64,000 nt of DNA, taken from Flavobacterium sp. IB48 (GTDB lineage: Bacteria > Bacteroidota > Bacteroidia > Flavobacteriales > Flavobacteriaceae). The position numbers and the translations under genes were made by a program. The notes below the pieces were generated by a model that was not told where the DNA came from, searched no databases, and saw only the letters and a list, made by a program, of their open reading frames with translations. Shown here piece after piece: positions 34,260 to 44,400 of the stretch; position 1 is the first letter of the stretch; every line of letters starts with the position of its first letter. Where the stretch lies: assembly GCF_016405855.1 (NCBI RefSeq), contig NZ_JAEFCA010000011.1, positions 61,994 through 125,993 of the forward strand, written 5' to 3'.

Positions 34260-34293
34260 AAAAAATCCATTCGCTTAGCGAATGGATTTTTTT
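34260..34293. terminator. Bidirectional terminator between DUF721 and ndk
   Basis: AAAAAATCCATTCGC (34260-34274), loop TTA, GCGAATGGATTTTTT (34278-34292). Confidence 0.9.
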
Positions 34294-34300
34294 ATTAGTG

Positions 34301-34342
34301 ATATTAGATTCAGCAATCTAATATCTACAATCTAATATTATT
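34301..34342. repeat. ATATTAGATT inverted repeat
   Basis: ATATTAGATT (34301-34310) pairs with AATCTAATAT (34315-34324); a second AATCTAATATTATT copy follows at 34329. Adjacent to the ndk stop and related in sequence to the nearby TTAGATT heptamers. Confidence 0.7.
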
Positions 34343-34760
34343 AGAATTGCTCTCTTCCTGCAAAGTGGAATGCGCTTTCGATTGCAGCATTTTCGTCGCT
34401 GTCAGATCCGTGAACTGCATTTTCTCCAATTGAAGTAGCGTATGCTTTACGAATAGTTCCTTCAGCAGCTTCAGCTGGATTTGTAGCTCCAATTAAAGTT
34501 CTGAAATCTTCTACTGCGTTGTCTTTTTCTAAAATAGCGGCAACAATTGGTCCACGAGACATGAATTCAACTAATTCTCCGTAGAAAGGTCTTTCTGCGT
34601 GAACTGCGTAGAATGCTTTAGCATCAGCTACAGTTAATTGAGTTAATTTTAATGAAACGATTTTGAAACCACCATTAGTGATCATTGCTAAGATATTCCC
34701 GATGTGTCCATTTGCAACAGCATCTGGTTTAATCATTGTAAAAGTTCTATTTGTTGCCAT
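34341..34760 (-). CDS. ndk: Nucleoside diphosphate kinase
   Basis: 139 residues. Transfers the gamma phosphate of ATP to NDPs through a phosphohistidine. MATNRTFTMIKPDAV start, GPIVAAILEKDNAV, and ENAVHGSDSDENAAIE with the active-site His. A TACTTTTG -7 box lies at 34784-34791 on the minus strand. Confidence 0.97.
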   Translation of the reverse strand: MATNRTFTMIKPDAVANGHIGNILAMITNGGFKIVSLKLTQLTVADAKAFYAVHAERPFYGELVEFMSRGPIVAAILEKDNAVEDFRTLIGATNPAEAAEGTIRKAYATSIGENAVHGSDSDENAAIESAFHFAGREQF

Positions 34761-34783
34761 TTTATATTTTATTAAATTTTGTG

Positions 34784-34791
34784 CAAAAGTA
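34784..34791 (-). promoter_or_regulatory. -7 promoter element for ndk
   Basis: On the minus strand TACTTTTG, full match to TAnnTTTG, 23 bp before the ATG. Confidence 0.6.
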
Positions 34792-34886
34792 TACTTTTTT
34801 TATGAATTGATTTTAATAAATTCATAATTTAAACATGCTGGAATGATGTTTTGAGCAAGAAATGCTGAAAATTTATTTTTTGAATA

Positions 34887-34914
34887 AAAAAGACGCTTTA
34901 TTGTGCGTCTTTAA
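34887..34914 (-). terminator. Terminator after the second NagX-like gene
   Basis: AAAGACGC (34889-34896) pairs with GCGTCTTT (34905-34912); A-run on the left acts as T-run for the minus-strand gene. Confidence 0.8.
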
Positions 34915-34930
34915 TATGGGCTTTTAAACA

Positions 34931-36202
34931 TTATACTTTAAAAATAAGTTTGTTCTTGTAGAATATCCATAATATAAATGTCCAGATTCCAACGTATGTT
35001 AATGCGCCCGCTAAAGATGCAGTCATTGCATTACTAAAAAATGGTGCAATTCCGAAACGGTATAGATAATCTAGGAGGTTGATTTGGTCGCCTGGAAGTA
35101 ACGGATGCGGAAAATTAATCATTATCAAAGCTTGAGGAATAATCTGTGAAGCAAAGAAAACAATCATCGGATTTACTCCCCAAATAACGAATAATTTGAA
35201 ACCTTTTTTGTATTCTTTAATGTCAATGATGTAATACAAAATAGTTAAGCAGACAATTGCCAATCCTGTGGTGTATAAAACATAACTGCTTGTCCAGATT
35301 GATTTGTTTATTGGAAAAACCAAATCCCAGATTAGGCCAAAGAAAATAAGTGAAGTTCCTATCGTACCCATTCTTTGTGCTTTCTGAATTTTGGTTACAG
35401 AAAGCAATAAAATTTGTCCGATAAACAAACCTATTATTCCATTAACAATTGATGGTAATGTGCTTAAAATTCCTTCAGGATCCCAAGTTTTGGTTTCGTG
35501 ATACATATGTCCTTTTAGGAAAATGCTGTCATTCCACGCGGCCAAATTTGTGCCTTGGTCTAAATTAGCTTCTCCAAATCCTGGAACAGGAATTAAAGTC
35601 ATTACTGCCCAATATCCTAAAAGTAAAAAAGCTCCTGTAATAATTTGAGTTTTTCGAGATGTCTTTAAATACAAAAGTGAAACCACAAAATATACAACGG
35701 CAATACGCTGTAGAACGCCTGGAAGGCGAACGTCTTGATAGCTTTCAAATCCGCCATATGCTAAAATGAGATAAAGAGCCAATATCCCAAATGCAAAAAT
35801 ATTTTTTAGTCGTGTGCTGAAATTGCCCATTAATGCATAGCCAACAACAAAAGTAATGATTAGGCGTCCTATTAGAAGCGGGATTCCGTCTAAACCAAAC
35901 AACTGAATTTTTCCAAAGAAATTAAAGAAAATCCCTAAACAGAACATTCTTAAAGAACGAATCAGGATTTTGTTGAATGTCGTTTCATCGTATTTTTTCT
36001 CTGGCATTGCAAGAGGAACTGCAACTCCCATTATGAAAATGAAAAACGGAAATACAAGATCAGTTGGTGTACAGCCATTCCATTGCGAATGTAAAAGTGG
36101 CGGATAAACATTTCCCCAATCACCGGGATTGTTTACAATAGTCATCAATAGAATTGTCAGTCCGCGAAAGACATCAAGCGAAATTAGGCGTTCTCTTACC
36201 AT
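34931..36202 (-). CDS. NagX/HGSNAT-like multi-pass acyltransferase-family membrane protein, paralogue 2
   Basis: 423 residues with the family N-terminus ERLISLDVFRGLTILLMTIVNNPGDW and PTDLVFPFFIFIMGVAVPLA, then about ten further membrane segments. This version, with NNPGDWG and HSQWNG, is closer to classical NagX / heparan-alpha-glucosaminide acetyltransferase-like proteins than the one at 22468. Likely moves acetyl groups to a periplasmic amino sugar. Single gene with its own terminator. Confidence 0.85.
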   Translation of the reverse strand: MVRERLISLDVFRGLTILLMTIVNNPGDWGNVYPPLLHSQWNGCTPTDLVFPFFIFIMGVAVPLAMPEKKYDETTFNKILIRSLRMFCLGIFFNFFGKIQLFGLDGIPLLIGRLIITFVVGYALMGNFSTRLKNIFAFGILALYLILAYGGFESYQDVRLPGVLQRIAVVYFVVSLLYLKTSRKTQIITGAFLLLGYWAVMTLIPVPGFGEANLDQGTNLAAWNDSIFLKGHMYHETKTWDPEGILSTLPSIVNGIIGLFIGQILLLSVTKIQKAQRMGTIGTSLIFFGLIWDLVFPINKSIWTSSYVLYTTGLAIVCLTILYYIIDIKEYKKGFKLFVIWGVNPMIVFFASQIIPQALIMINFPHPLLPGDQINLLDYLYRFGIAPFFSNAMTASLAGALTYVGIWTFILWIFYKNKLIFKV

Positions 36203-36325
36203 TAGGTTAGCTAGTTAATAGGTTATAAAATATAATTCTATTTGGTTTGAGAGAGTAATGATTTAGGAAATGTGCTGGTTATTTGTTCCTAAATCATTAC
36301 TTTATAGTTTCTAAAGATAATTATT

Positions 36326-37915
36326 TTAGATTATTATGATGTCAAAATTATGTTCTAATGGCTTTAATTTCTGAATTAAAAGTGGAATTAATTGCTCTCC
36401 TTTTTCTAAATAAAATTCAGAAAAATTAGCTTGACGTTCCTGAAGACTATTGTTTGGAAACAATTCGCATTGCAAATCTGTAACTCGCTCCAATTGATCT
36501 GCCAGTTTTCTTTTTTGTGCTTTTAATAAACGTTTTTCTAGATTTTCTAAACCTTTCTTTTGTTTTACTTCTTGTGCTTTTACGGCACCAGAGAAAGATT
36601 TGTCTGTTTTTTCAGCCAATTCAAAAAGATAGGCAAACTGTTTTTCAAGTGCTTCTTTTTGCGGAGTTAAATCAATTGGAAATGGAGAAAGTTTATGTGT
36701 AATTTCGTTAACCAAGCTTTCAGATTTACTGAATAAATCTTTCCAAGTTAAATTTAAATTATCTGCTTTTTTAACTTGTTTTTCGGTTGCTAAAAGAACT
36801 GAATTTCGAACTAATAAAATTGGAAAAGTAATATTTACAGCCTCAAAGAAAGCTTTTAATTCTAGCCAATAAGCAATTTCTCCGCCTCCGCCAATGTAGC
36901 AAAGATTTGGGAGAATGATTTCCTGATATAAAGGACGCATGATTACGTTTGGACTGAACTTTTCAGGATTGCTTTCTAACAATTTAAATATTTCATCTTT
37001 AGAAAATGAAATTTTAGTGTTGTTAACCACATATTTATCATTTTCAAAAATAATTCTTTCGCGAAGCTTATCTTCAATATAAAATAAATTAATCTCACGC
37101 GGATTTACTTGAACGGTATAAGCAGAAAGTTCTTCAATAGACTTTTGAACTTCTTTAAATGAAGTCTGATTTTCTAATTCTTCTTTTACATACGGAACAA
37201 AAGCGCGTTTTAAATCGGCATCGTCTGCATCTATAATTACTAAGCCGTAACTTGCAAAAAGTGCATTTGCTAAATAGCGAGTCGCATCGGCTAGATTTTC
37301 ATGTTTTAAATAAGCATCTTTAAAAAGCTTTTTAAGTGCGTTTGCATTAGTACTTGAGCCTAATTCTAGAGAATAAACTTCAAATAATTCTTCTAAGCCT
37401 TCGGTTGATAATCTTCCGACTGGACCAGTGCTTTCAGCATTCCAACGGATTTTTTTTCCTTTAAAATTGAAATAATTGATTTCTTCAAAATCATGATCTT
37501 CAGTAGCCATCCAATAAACTGGAACAAAATTGTGCGAAGGATATTTCGACTTTAATTCTTTGGTTAAATTAATCGTAGAAATAATTTTATATAAAAAATA
37601 CAGTGGTCCGCTAAATAGATTGAGCTGATGTCCAGTTGTAATTGTAAATGTGTTTTCGAGTGCTAAAAGCGAAATATTCTGTTTGGTTAAATCTGATGCT
37701 TCAATATTTTGATATTGTTTTTGCAGAGTTGCAACCAATGCTGTTCTGTTGTTATGGTCAAAATTCGCCGATTTTTCGGCTATTTGTTTTTCGAAATTTT
37801 CTAGGCTTGGGAAATTATTGTACAGCGGTTTTAACTCTGGTTTTTGATCTAAGTAATCTTGCATTAGTTTAGAGAAATATCCAGAAGATTGAAAGCTGAT
37901 ACAGTCGGTAGGCAT
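36326..37915 (-). CDS. bshC: Bacillithiol biosynthesis cysteine-adding enzyme BshC
   Basis: Last enzyme of bacillithiol synthesis, adding cysteine to GlcN-malate. 529 residues in the usual range; GHQLNLFSGPLYFLYKI, PVYWMATEDHDFEEINYF and NVIMRPLYQEIILPNLCYIGGGGEIAYW are the conserved BshC blocks, and a long coiled coil precedes the C-terminal part (about 420-500). bshA and bshB are not in the window. Bacillithiol is the main low-mass thiol in many Bacteroidota. Confidence 0.95.
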   Translation of the reverse strand: MPTDCISFQSSGYFSKLMQDYLDQKPELKPLYNNFPSLENFEKQIAEKSANFDHNNRTALVATLQKQYQNIEASDLTKQNISLLALENTFTITTGHQLNLFSGPLYFLYKIISTINLTKELKSKYPSHNFVPVYWMATEDHDFEEINYFNFKGKKIRWNAESTGPVGRLSTEGLEELFEVYSLELGSSTNANALKKLFKDAYLKHENLADATRYLANALFASYGLVIIDADDADLKRAFVPYVKEELENQTSFKEVQKSIEELSAYTVQVNPREINLFYIEDKLRERIIFENDKYVVNNTKISFSKDEIFKLLESNPEKFSPNVIMRPLYQEIILPNLCYIGGGGEIAYWLELKAFFEAVNITFPILLVRNSVLLATEKQVKKADNLNLTWKDLFSKSESLVNEITHKLSPFPIDLTPQKEALEKQFAYLFELAEKTDKSFSGAVKAQEVKQKKGLENLEKRLLKAQKRKLADQLERVTDLQCELFPNNSLQERQANFSEFYLEKGEQLIPLLIQKLKPLEHNFDIIII

Positions 37916-38149
37916 AATTTTAAGTTTATTTTTGACAGCTGTAAATTTAATGAAAATATACAGTTAAAAACGCTTTTAACGAATGCTTAAGATTTGATTT
38001 TTGATTTTTATTTTAAAATACGTAAAATCAAGTTTTTATGTTTGATTAAAACACGTTGTTTTTAAATGGAAAACACATGAAATTTGTTAAAAAACGAGAA
38101 GTGTTTTAAAACTAATTCTTCTAAAGATGAATTATTAATAATGAAACTA

Positions 38150-38157
38150 TATTTTTG
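38150..38157 (+). promoter_or_regulatory. -7 promoter element for the MFS gene
   Basis: TATTTTTG, match to TAnnTTTG, 31 bp before the ATG. A 9-bp inverted repeat TTAAAACAC (38046-38054) / GTGTTTTAA (38101-38109) lies upstream and may be a regulator site. Confidence 0.5.
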
Positions 38158-38187
38158 TAATCAAAAAAAAAGTTATATCCGTTTTAC

Positions 38188-39465
38188 ATGAAAACTAACC
38201 CAAATAAAAAGAACTCTCTAAAACACGTTCTCTTTGGAAGCCTTATTGGTACCACAATCGAATTTTTTGATTTTTATATTTATGCCAATGCAGCTGTATT
38301 GGTTTTTCCGCAATTATTTTTTCCTAGTTCAGATTCGACAATGGCGACTCTTGAATCTTTAGCGACTTTTTCTATTGCTTTTTTATCTCGTCCATTGGGG
38401 TCTGCTTTTTTTGGACATTATGGAGATAAGATCGGGCGTAAGTTTACTCTTGTAGCAGCTTTATTGACAATGGGAATTTCGACAGTTACAATCGGATTTT
38501 TACCAAGTTATGCAAGTATTGGCGTAGCAGCACCTTTATTATTAATGCTTTGCCGATTCGGACAAGGTGTAGGTTTAGGAGGAGAATGGGGAGGAGCTGT
38601 TTTATTGGCGATAGAAAATGCACCACCAAATAAACGTGCGTGGTACGGAATGTTTCCGCAATTAGGCGCTCCAATAGGATTGTTGCTTTCAGGAGGAACT
38701 TTTCTTTTGTTAACAGATTCCATGAGCAACGAAGATTTTATGAATTATGGTTGGAGAATTCCTTTTATTGCTAGTGCATTTTTGGTAATAATTGGTTTTT
38801 ACATTAGAACTAAAATTACAGAAACACCTTCGTTTGAAAATGCTAAAAAGCATGAAGAAGAAGTAAAAGTTCCGTTCTTGACTTTGATAAAATCATATAA
38901 AAATCAATTGATTTTTGGAACATTTGCAGCAATTACAACATTCTTGGTTTTCTATTTAATGACAGTATTTACATTAAGTTGGGCAACTTCAGATTTAGGA
39001 ATCGTTAAAAGAGACGGATTATTAATTCAATTATTCTCTGTATTGTTTTTTGCTCTTTTCATTCCAGTTTCGGCTGTTGTGGCAGATAAAATTGGTCGAC
39101 GTAAAATGCTTATCGTAGCGACAGCGGCTATCGCTATTTTCGGATTCTTCTTTTCTTATTTTTTAAGTATTGGAAATATTACGCAAGTAGCCATTTTTGC
39201 TTGCATCGGAATGTCGTTAATGGGTTTCACATACGGGCCTTTGGGAACTTTTTTATCTGAATTATTTCCAACGAATGTTCGTTATTCTGGTGCTTCGTTG
39301 ACTTTTAATATGGCAGGAATTCTAGGAGCTGCTTTTGCCCCTATGATTGCAATTTATCTAGCTTCTACATATAGTGTGAGTTATGTAGGCTATTATTTAA
39401 CTGCTGCAGCATTGATATCTTTAGTTTCGTTTATGGTTATTAGCAAAGACGAACATAAATTTTAA
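38188..39465 (+). CDS. MFS transporter, metabolite:proton symporter (MHS) subfamily
   Basis: Twelve-segment inner-membrane symporter related to ProP, ShiA and KgtP. Family motifs: GTTIEFFDFYIYANAA, RPLGSAFFGHYGDKIGRK, CRFGQGVGLGGEWGGAVLL and the second-half ADKIGRRKM. Substrate likely a small organic acid or osmolyte, not determined. Single gene with a terminator at 39488-39522. Confidence 0.92.
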   Translation: MKTNPNKKNSLKHVLFGSLIGTTIEFFDFYIYANAAVLVFPQLFFPSSDSTMATLESLATFSIAFLSRPLGSAFFGHYGDKIGRKFTLVAALLTMGISTVTIGFLPSYASIGVAAPLLLMLCRFGQGVGLGGEWGGAVLLAIENAPPNKRAWYGMFPQLGAPIGLLLSGGTFLLLTDSMSNEDFMNYGWRIPFIASAFLVIIGFYIRTKITETPSFENAKKHEEEVKVPFLTLIKSYKNQLIFGTFAAITTFLVFYLMTVFTLSWATSDLGIVKRDGLLIQLFSVLFFALFIPVSAVVADKIGRRKMLIVATAAIAIFGFFFSYFLSIGNITQVAIFACIGMSLMGFTYGPLGTFLSELFPTNVRYSGASLTFNMAGILGAAFAPMIAIYLASTYSVSYVGYYLTAAALISLVSFMVISKDEHKF

Positions 39466-39487
39466 GAATCTCTTTTTAAAAATATTT

Positions 39488-39522
39488 AAAAGCAGTAATG
39501 TAAAAAATTACTGCTTTTTTTT
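39488..39522 (+). terminator. Terminator after the MFS gene
   Basis: AAAGCAGTAAT (39489-39499) with ATTACTGCTTT (39507-39517), then T-run. Confidence 0.88.
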
Positions 39523-39536
39523 GTTTGTTTAAAAAG

Positions 39537-39558
39537 TATTTAGATATTTGTCTAAATA
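39537..39558 (+). promoter_or_regulatory. Palindromic operator upstream of the ArsR-type regulator
   Basis: Perfect 8-bp inverted repeat TATTTAGA (39537-39544), spacer TATTTG, TCTAAATA (39551-39558), ending 10 bp before the ArsR ATG. Position and symmetry suit autoregulation by the encoded dimeric repressor (inference). Confidence 0.65.
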
Positions 39559-39568
39559 TGTAAATGTA

Positions 39569-39823
39569 ATGAATGATATTTTTAAAGCATTAAATGATGC
39601 AACTAGAAGAGAGATTTTGGATCTTTTGAAAGAAAAAGATATGTCGGCAGGTGAAATTGCAGATGTTTTTAATATTTCAAAACCAAGTATTTCTCATCAT
39701 TTAGATATTTTAAAACGAGCCGATTTAATTACGTTTGAGAAAAATGGACAGTTCATCATTTACTCCATCAATACCACCATAATGGAAGATGTTCTGCAAT
39801 GGATACTAACCTTTAAAAAATAA
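39569..39823 (+). CDS. ArsR/SdpR-type transcriptional regulator
   Basis: 84-residue winged-helix repressor: MNDIFKALNDATRREILDLLKE, then MSAGEIADVFNISKPSISHHLDILKRADLI (helix-turn-helix, 30-60). Without the CVC metal site, it matches the SdpR subgroup. The frame is open up to a TTG at 39548, which lies in the operator and is unlikely to be used. The SdpI-like gene begins 3 bp after its stop. Confidence 0.88.
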   Translation: MNDIFKALNDATRREILDLLKEKDMSAGEIADVFNISKPSISHHLDILKRADLITFEKNGQFIIYSINTTIMEDVLQWILTFKK

Positions 39824-39826
39824 AAA

Positions 39827-40486
39827 ATGAAACTAGAATTTAAAAAAGAGCTTCCTCTAATTGGAATTGTTTTGATCCCTTTTATTTATTTAGGCACAGT
39901 TTGGAATAGTCTGCCAGAAATAGTACCTATTCATTGGAATTCTAAAGGAGAAATAGATGGTTGGGGAAATAAATTTACTTTGATTGGAATGCTTTTTATA
40001 CTTCCTGTTTTTACTTATATAATTATGTCCGTCATTTCAAAGATTGACCCAAAGAAAAAGATGTCTTTGATGGGAGGAAAGCTATATCAGTTTAAATTTG
40101 TTTTGGTTCTTTTTATGTCAATTTTAGCTTTGTTTATTATTTATAGCACCAAGAGCCAATCTATTTCTATTCCAAGTTTTATCTTCGTTTTAGTCGGAGC
40201 CTTATTCGTGATTTTGGGCAATTATTTTAAAGTAATTCAACCCAATTATTTTATTGGAATAAAAACACCTTGGACACTAGAGAATCAAGAAGTCTGGAAA
40301 AAAACGCATCTATTTGCTGGAAAACTTTGGTTTATCGCTGGTTTAATTATTATTGTCGGAAGCTTAATTTTTGAAAGTTCTGCCTTCTCTAAAGTATTTT
40401 TGACAATTGTATTTGGTATAGCTATAATTCCTATTTTTTATTCTTACTTAAAGTATAGAAGTTTAAAAAAGAAAGGAAGTTTATAG
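39827..40486 (+). CDS. SdpI/DUF1648 family membrane protein
   Basis: 219 residues, six membrane segments. The DUF1648 motif (PEIVPIHWNSKGEIDGWGNK) occupies 30-49, and SdpI-like GNYFKVIQPNYFIGIKTPWTLENQEVWKKTH... at about 130-160. In Bacillus subtilis, SdpI gives immunity to the SdpC toxin and sequesters the repressor SdpR; the same gene order (SdpR-SdpI) occurs here but no SdpC toxin gene is visible. Confidence 0.88.
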   Translation: MKLEFKKELPLIGIVLIPFIYLGTVWNSLPEIVPIHWNSKGEIDGWGNKFTLIGMLFILPVFTYIIMSVISKIDPKKKMSLMGGKLYQFKFVLVLFMSILALFIIYSTKSQSISIPSFIFVLVGALFVILGNYFKVIQPNYFIGIKTPWTLENQEVWKKTHLFAGKLWFIAGLIIIVGSLIFESSAFSKVFLTIVFGIAIIPIFYSYLKYRSLKKKGSL

Positions 40487-40497
40487 ATTTATTAATT

Positions 40498-40557
40498 ATG
40501 ATAAAAGTAATAGTTGCCCTGATAGAGTTGTTGATAGACTATGTCATAAGGTCTTAA
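40498..40557 (+). CDS. Possible 19-residue hydrophobic peptide
   Basis: MIKVIVALIELLIDYVIRS then TAATAA. It starts 12 bp after the SdpI-like gene and stops just before its terminator, so it lies in the transcript. Hydrophobic with charged ends. Could be chance. Confidence 0.25.
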   Translation: MIKVIVALIELLIDYVIRS

Positions 40558-40558
40558 T

Positions 40559-40593
40559 AAAAAAGGTTCGTATTTTAAATACGAACCTTTTTT
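40559..40593. terminator. Terminator between the SdpI-like gene and the T9SS operon
   Basis: GGTTCGTATTT (40565-40575) pairs with AAATACGAACC (40577-40587), with A-run before and T-run after; works for both convergent transcripts. Confidence 0.9.
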
Positions 40594-40606
40594 ATTAGAG
40601 TTAAAA

Positions 40607-41400
40607 TTACCTTTTTAAAGAAAAGTGTCCTCTAAATTCTTTTCCATTAAATCTTGTAACCGTAAACCAATAATCTGAAGAAGGTTCTTGATTTCCTAAG
40701 TAAGTTCCGTCCCAAGAAGTATTTAATCTTAGTTCTTTTATGAGTTTTCCGTAGCGATCAAATATTCTAATAGATGAATTAGGAGCCAAATAATTAGGAT
40801 CGATTGTCCAAGTGTCATTATGGCCATCACCATTTGGAGTAAAGAATTTTGGATAAGGAAGTTCTTCAACGAAATGAATGCATTCTGATGTTGTAGCTCC
40901 AAGAATATTTATCGTTACAGGAATTCTGTCACTTTCGCAGCCGCTGATTGTTTGAGAAGCATAGTAAGTTATTCCGTTTTCAAGAGAAGTTGATTCTGAT
41001 AAGGGATTATTTGATGAAGTGCTTTCGTACCATTTTATATTTTGACCCTCTATAGCAATATTACTGATTTTGGCATTTTTTTGAATGCAAAATGATTGTG
41101 GCGAATCTGAAAATGGAATTGAAGTATCCTGAATTTTTACTGATATAGCAAATCTTTCACTTTCGCAGTTATTTATTGTTTGTGTTGCATAGTATGTTCT
41201 GGTTTCTAATAAATTAGTTTCAGACAAAAGACTTCCATTAGTTGCGGAATCGTACCATTTTAAATCTGTTCCTTTTATATTAAGGTTCTCTAAAGTAGCA
41301 ATTTGGTCAATACAGAATTGCTGACTACTATTACCGGTTGGTAAGGCAGTGTCATAAACGTGGACTAGAATTGGTACTCTATCACTTTCGCATCCAACAG
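40607..41400 (-). repeat. Duplicated 3' end shared with 44683-45476
   Basis: Bases 40607-41400 and 44683-45476 align at constant offset 4076 without gaps. The encoded last ~265 residues differ at about 10 positions, while sequences just upstream (residues before ~1095) are clearly more different. Recent duplication or gene conversion. Confidence 0.88.
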
Positions 41401-44400
41401 TTTGCGAAGCATAATATGTTCTATTATCTTCCAATAATGCTGTATTTGATATAGGAGAAGCGGAAAAATTAGTATCGAACCATTTTATATTTTGGCCTGT
41501 GATTTGAATGTCGTTAAGAGTCTTATTTTCTTTTTTGCAAAATGTCTGTTCTGTATTTGCATTTGGAACAGAAGGGGTATTAACGATTGAAACAGTGATA
41601 CCAAATCTCGAACTTTCGCAATTGTTTTCTGTTTGAGAAGCGTAATAGGTTTGTCCGTTTTGTAGAGTCGTAGTTTCTGGCAGTAAAGAGCCATTTGTAG
41701 AGGTGTCATACCATTTTATTGCAGCTCCAGTAATTTCTAGATTTACAATTGTTGGATTTTGTCCAGTACAAAAAGATTGTTTTGGATTTCCTGTTGGGGC
41801 TAAAGTATTTAGAATGTTAATAGTGACAGGAATTCTTTCGCTTTCGCATCCGCTTATAGTTTGTGAAGCATAATAAGTCGCTTTATCCTGAACTACAGTT
41901 GTAATTGGTACAAGTGTTCCTGCAGTTAGGTTACTGTACCATTTTATATTTTGTCCCGTTATTTGAACGTTGGTTAAAGTTGCATTTTGCTGAACACAGA
42001 AAGTTTGTAGAGAAGATGCGTTAGGCAATGGTTGTTGTGTAATTGTAACCGTTTGATTTTGAGTTGATGTGTTGCCATTTCCATCATTGTAATTCCATAC
42101 AATTGTGTAAGTTCCAGGCAAACTATAAGAAAGTGGATTTGTAGTTGTACCTGTAATTTGGCCAGCACAGGTATCAGTAGCAGTTGGAATTGTGCTAATA
42201 ATCGTATTGCAATCTCCTGTTATTTCGATAAGGGTGGCTAAATTAGGAATTGGAGGTTCTGTATCTCTAATCACTACATTAATTTTTTTAGTACCATCAC
42301 AGCCACCAGTTCCAGTAATTAAGCAGCTATACTCTCCTGAATTAGCTAATGATGTATTGGTAATCGTTGGATTTTGATCTGTTGATGTAAAACCGTTTGG
42401 ACCCGTCCAAGCATAATTAGTCCCTCCTGATGCTTTTAGTTCTAGAGTTGAGTTAGGACATAGTGGAGAATTTGAAGATACTTCTAGTGCTTTAATATTA
42501 GGGTCTTCATTAAATTTCATTAAGAAATAATTTTTATCTCCCAAGATATTAGATTGATAAGAGTTTGTATCGGCAATATCATCGTTGAAACTTGATAGTC
42601 CAGCTAAAAAAATAGAACCTTCAGAATCTAAAGCCATTTTTAAAGTGTTATCATTGCCAATATATGTTCCCCAAATAAAATTGCCTTCTGTAGTAAATTT
42701 GCCTGCATATCCGTAATGAGTTCTAATGCGATCTGGTTTGTAAGAACACGGAGTAGTTAGATTATAATCAGTTTTAAAATCCATATTTCCACCTCCAATA
42801 TAAAGAGAATTATTTTTAAAGATTATAGATGAAATATTAATGTCGCCTACATAAGTGCCCCATGTCCTTTGCCCAGAACTATTTAGTTTTGATAAAAAAC
42901 CTTTGTAAAGATTAGAATTTGAGCTTTCAAAAGTACCAGGTGTTGCAATATTATCAGAACTATAGGTATAGCCGCCAATATAAATATTTTCATCACTATC
43001 GATCTCGACAGATTCAATATTTTCCATTTGAGAACTACCACCATAATAACTTCCCCATACTCTTATACCATCTAATGAGAATTTACAAACATAACCTTCT
43101 CCTGGATATGTTGGATCTGGTTTTTCTTGAAAAACTCCAGACGTTGTCATATTGTTGGTACTATCACTACCACCTGCAGCAACCAGATAAGAATCTGCGA
43201 CGACAATAGTACTAAAATTATCTTTTCCATTGCCCCCAACATATGTACTCCAGATTAGATTACCATCTTTATTATATTTTGTAATAAATGCATCAGTAGG
43301 TGCTGTGTATGGATTTGTCGAATTGCTAAGTTGATTTTGAAAATTGCTATTTTGTGCAATGTTTGTTTTGCTAGAAGTTGTGCCAACAATGTAAATATTA
43401 TCATTATTATCGAGATCTAAGGCAGTTGCATAATCGCTGTCTTCACCCCCAAAATAAGTGCCCCATTGTCTTACTCCATTACTATTAAACTTTACTAAGA
43501 AAGCATCTGAAAACCCTTTTAAATCTGGTTGAAAGGATCCGATAGTACTAATGTTTGTTTCTGACCATGTATAGCCTGTAATTAAAACGTTATCTTGAGA
43601 ATCGGTTTTTACTCCATTAACATAAATGGCTTGTGTACCGGCATAATAGGTTCCCCAAAGTCTATTCCCATTTTTATCAAACTTAAACAAAATGCCATTT
43701 GTAATTGAATTGACATAAGGGTGACTTCCGCTTGTTTGATGTGCTCCAGAAGTAGCATAAGAAGGACTTTGAGATGTTGTAGATCCTGAAACATAGGCAT
43801 TGCCAAGAGAATCAGTTGTTAAATCAGCTACCCACCAATTTGCACCAGAATTTCCAGTTTCATCTCCATAAAATGTTCCCCAAAGCCTAGTTGGGACAGG
43901 ATCGATTACAACTTTTTTTCCAATCAAAAAATTTGCAGAACGAAATCCATAAACATTATTTTGTAATTTTTGATACCCTATAGTAATCATCTTTTTATGC
44001 CCTTTTTCTTCAATCCAGCTTGCAGGAAGTGTTTCTTCCATTTTTCCAAAACGTACACTCATTTGGATTTTATTATCAACTAGATCTGTTTTGGCCCCAT
44101 TAAATTTCAATTTTATATCAGAAATTTTTCCTTTGGGATGAATGACAAAATTATATTCAACCGTTTTTTGAGAATCCTTAGGAATTGTAAAAACAACATC
44201 AATATTGGGATAAATATTTTTGTAGGTAACCTGTTTATATTGATGAACCTCTAAAACTCCTTCAGGTTTGTCTGGAACGTTATAATAATTGTCAAAATCA
44301 GAAGATTTTTGTTCCGTAATTAATTCAACTTTAGGATTAGAATTAACAAAATCAATATCGACCCTATGAAAAACATATTCTAGATTAAATTCTTCTTTTT

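Noticed and set aside
39548..39568. Longer ArsR protein from TTG 39548
   Set aside because: That codon lies in the operator palindrome and ATG 39569 gives the usual start.
40498..40557. The 19-residue peptide as a definite toxin
   Set aside because: Length and hydrophobicity are suggestive, but chance frames of this size are common; kept as low-confidence feature only.
42919..43209. 96-codon frame antisense to the SBBP protein gene
   Set aside because: His/Tyr-rich shadow of the repeat-coding strand, with no start context.
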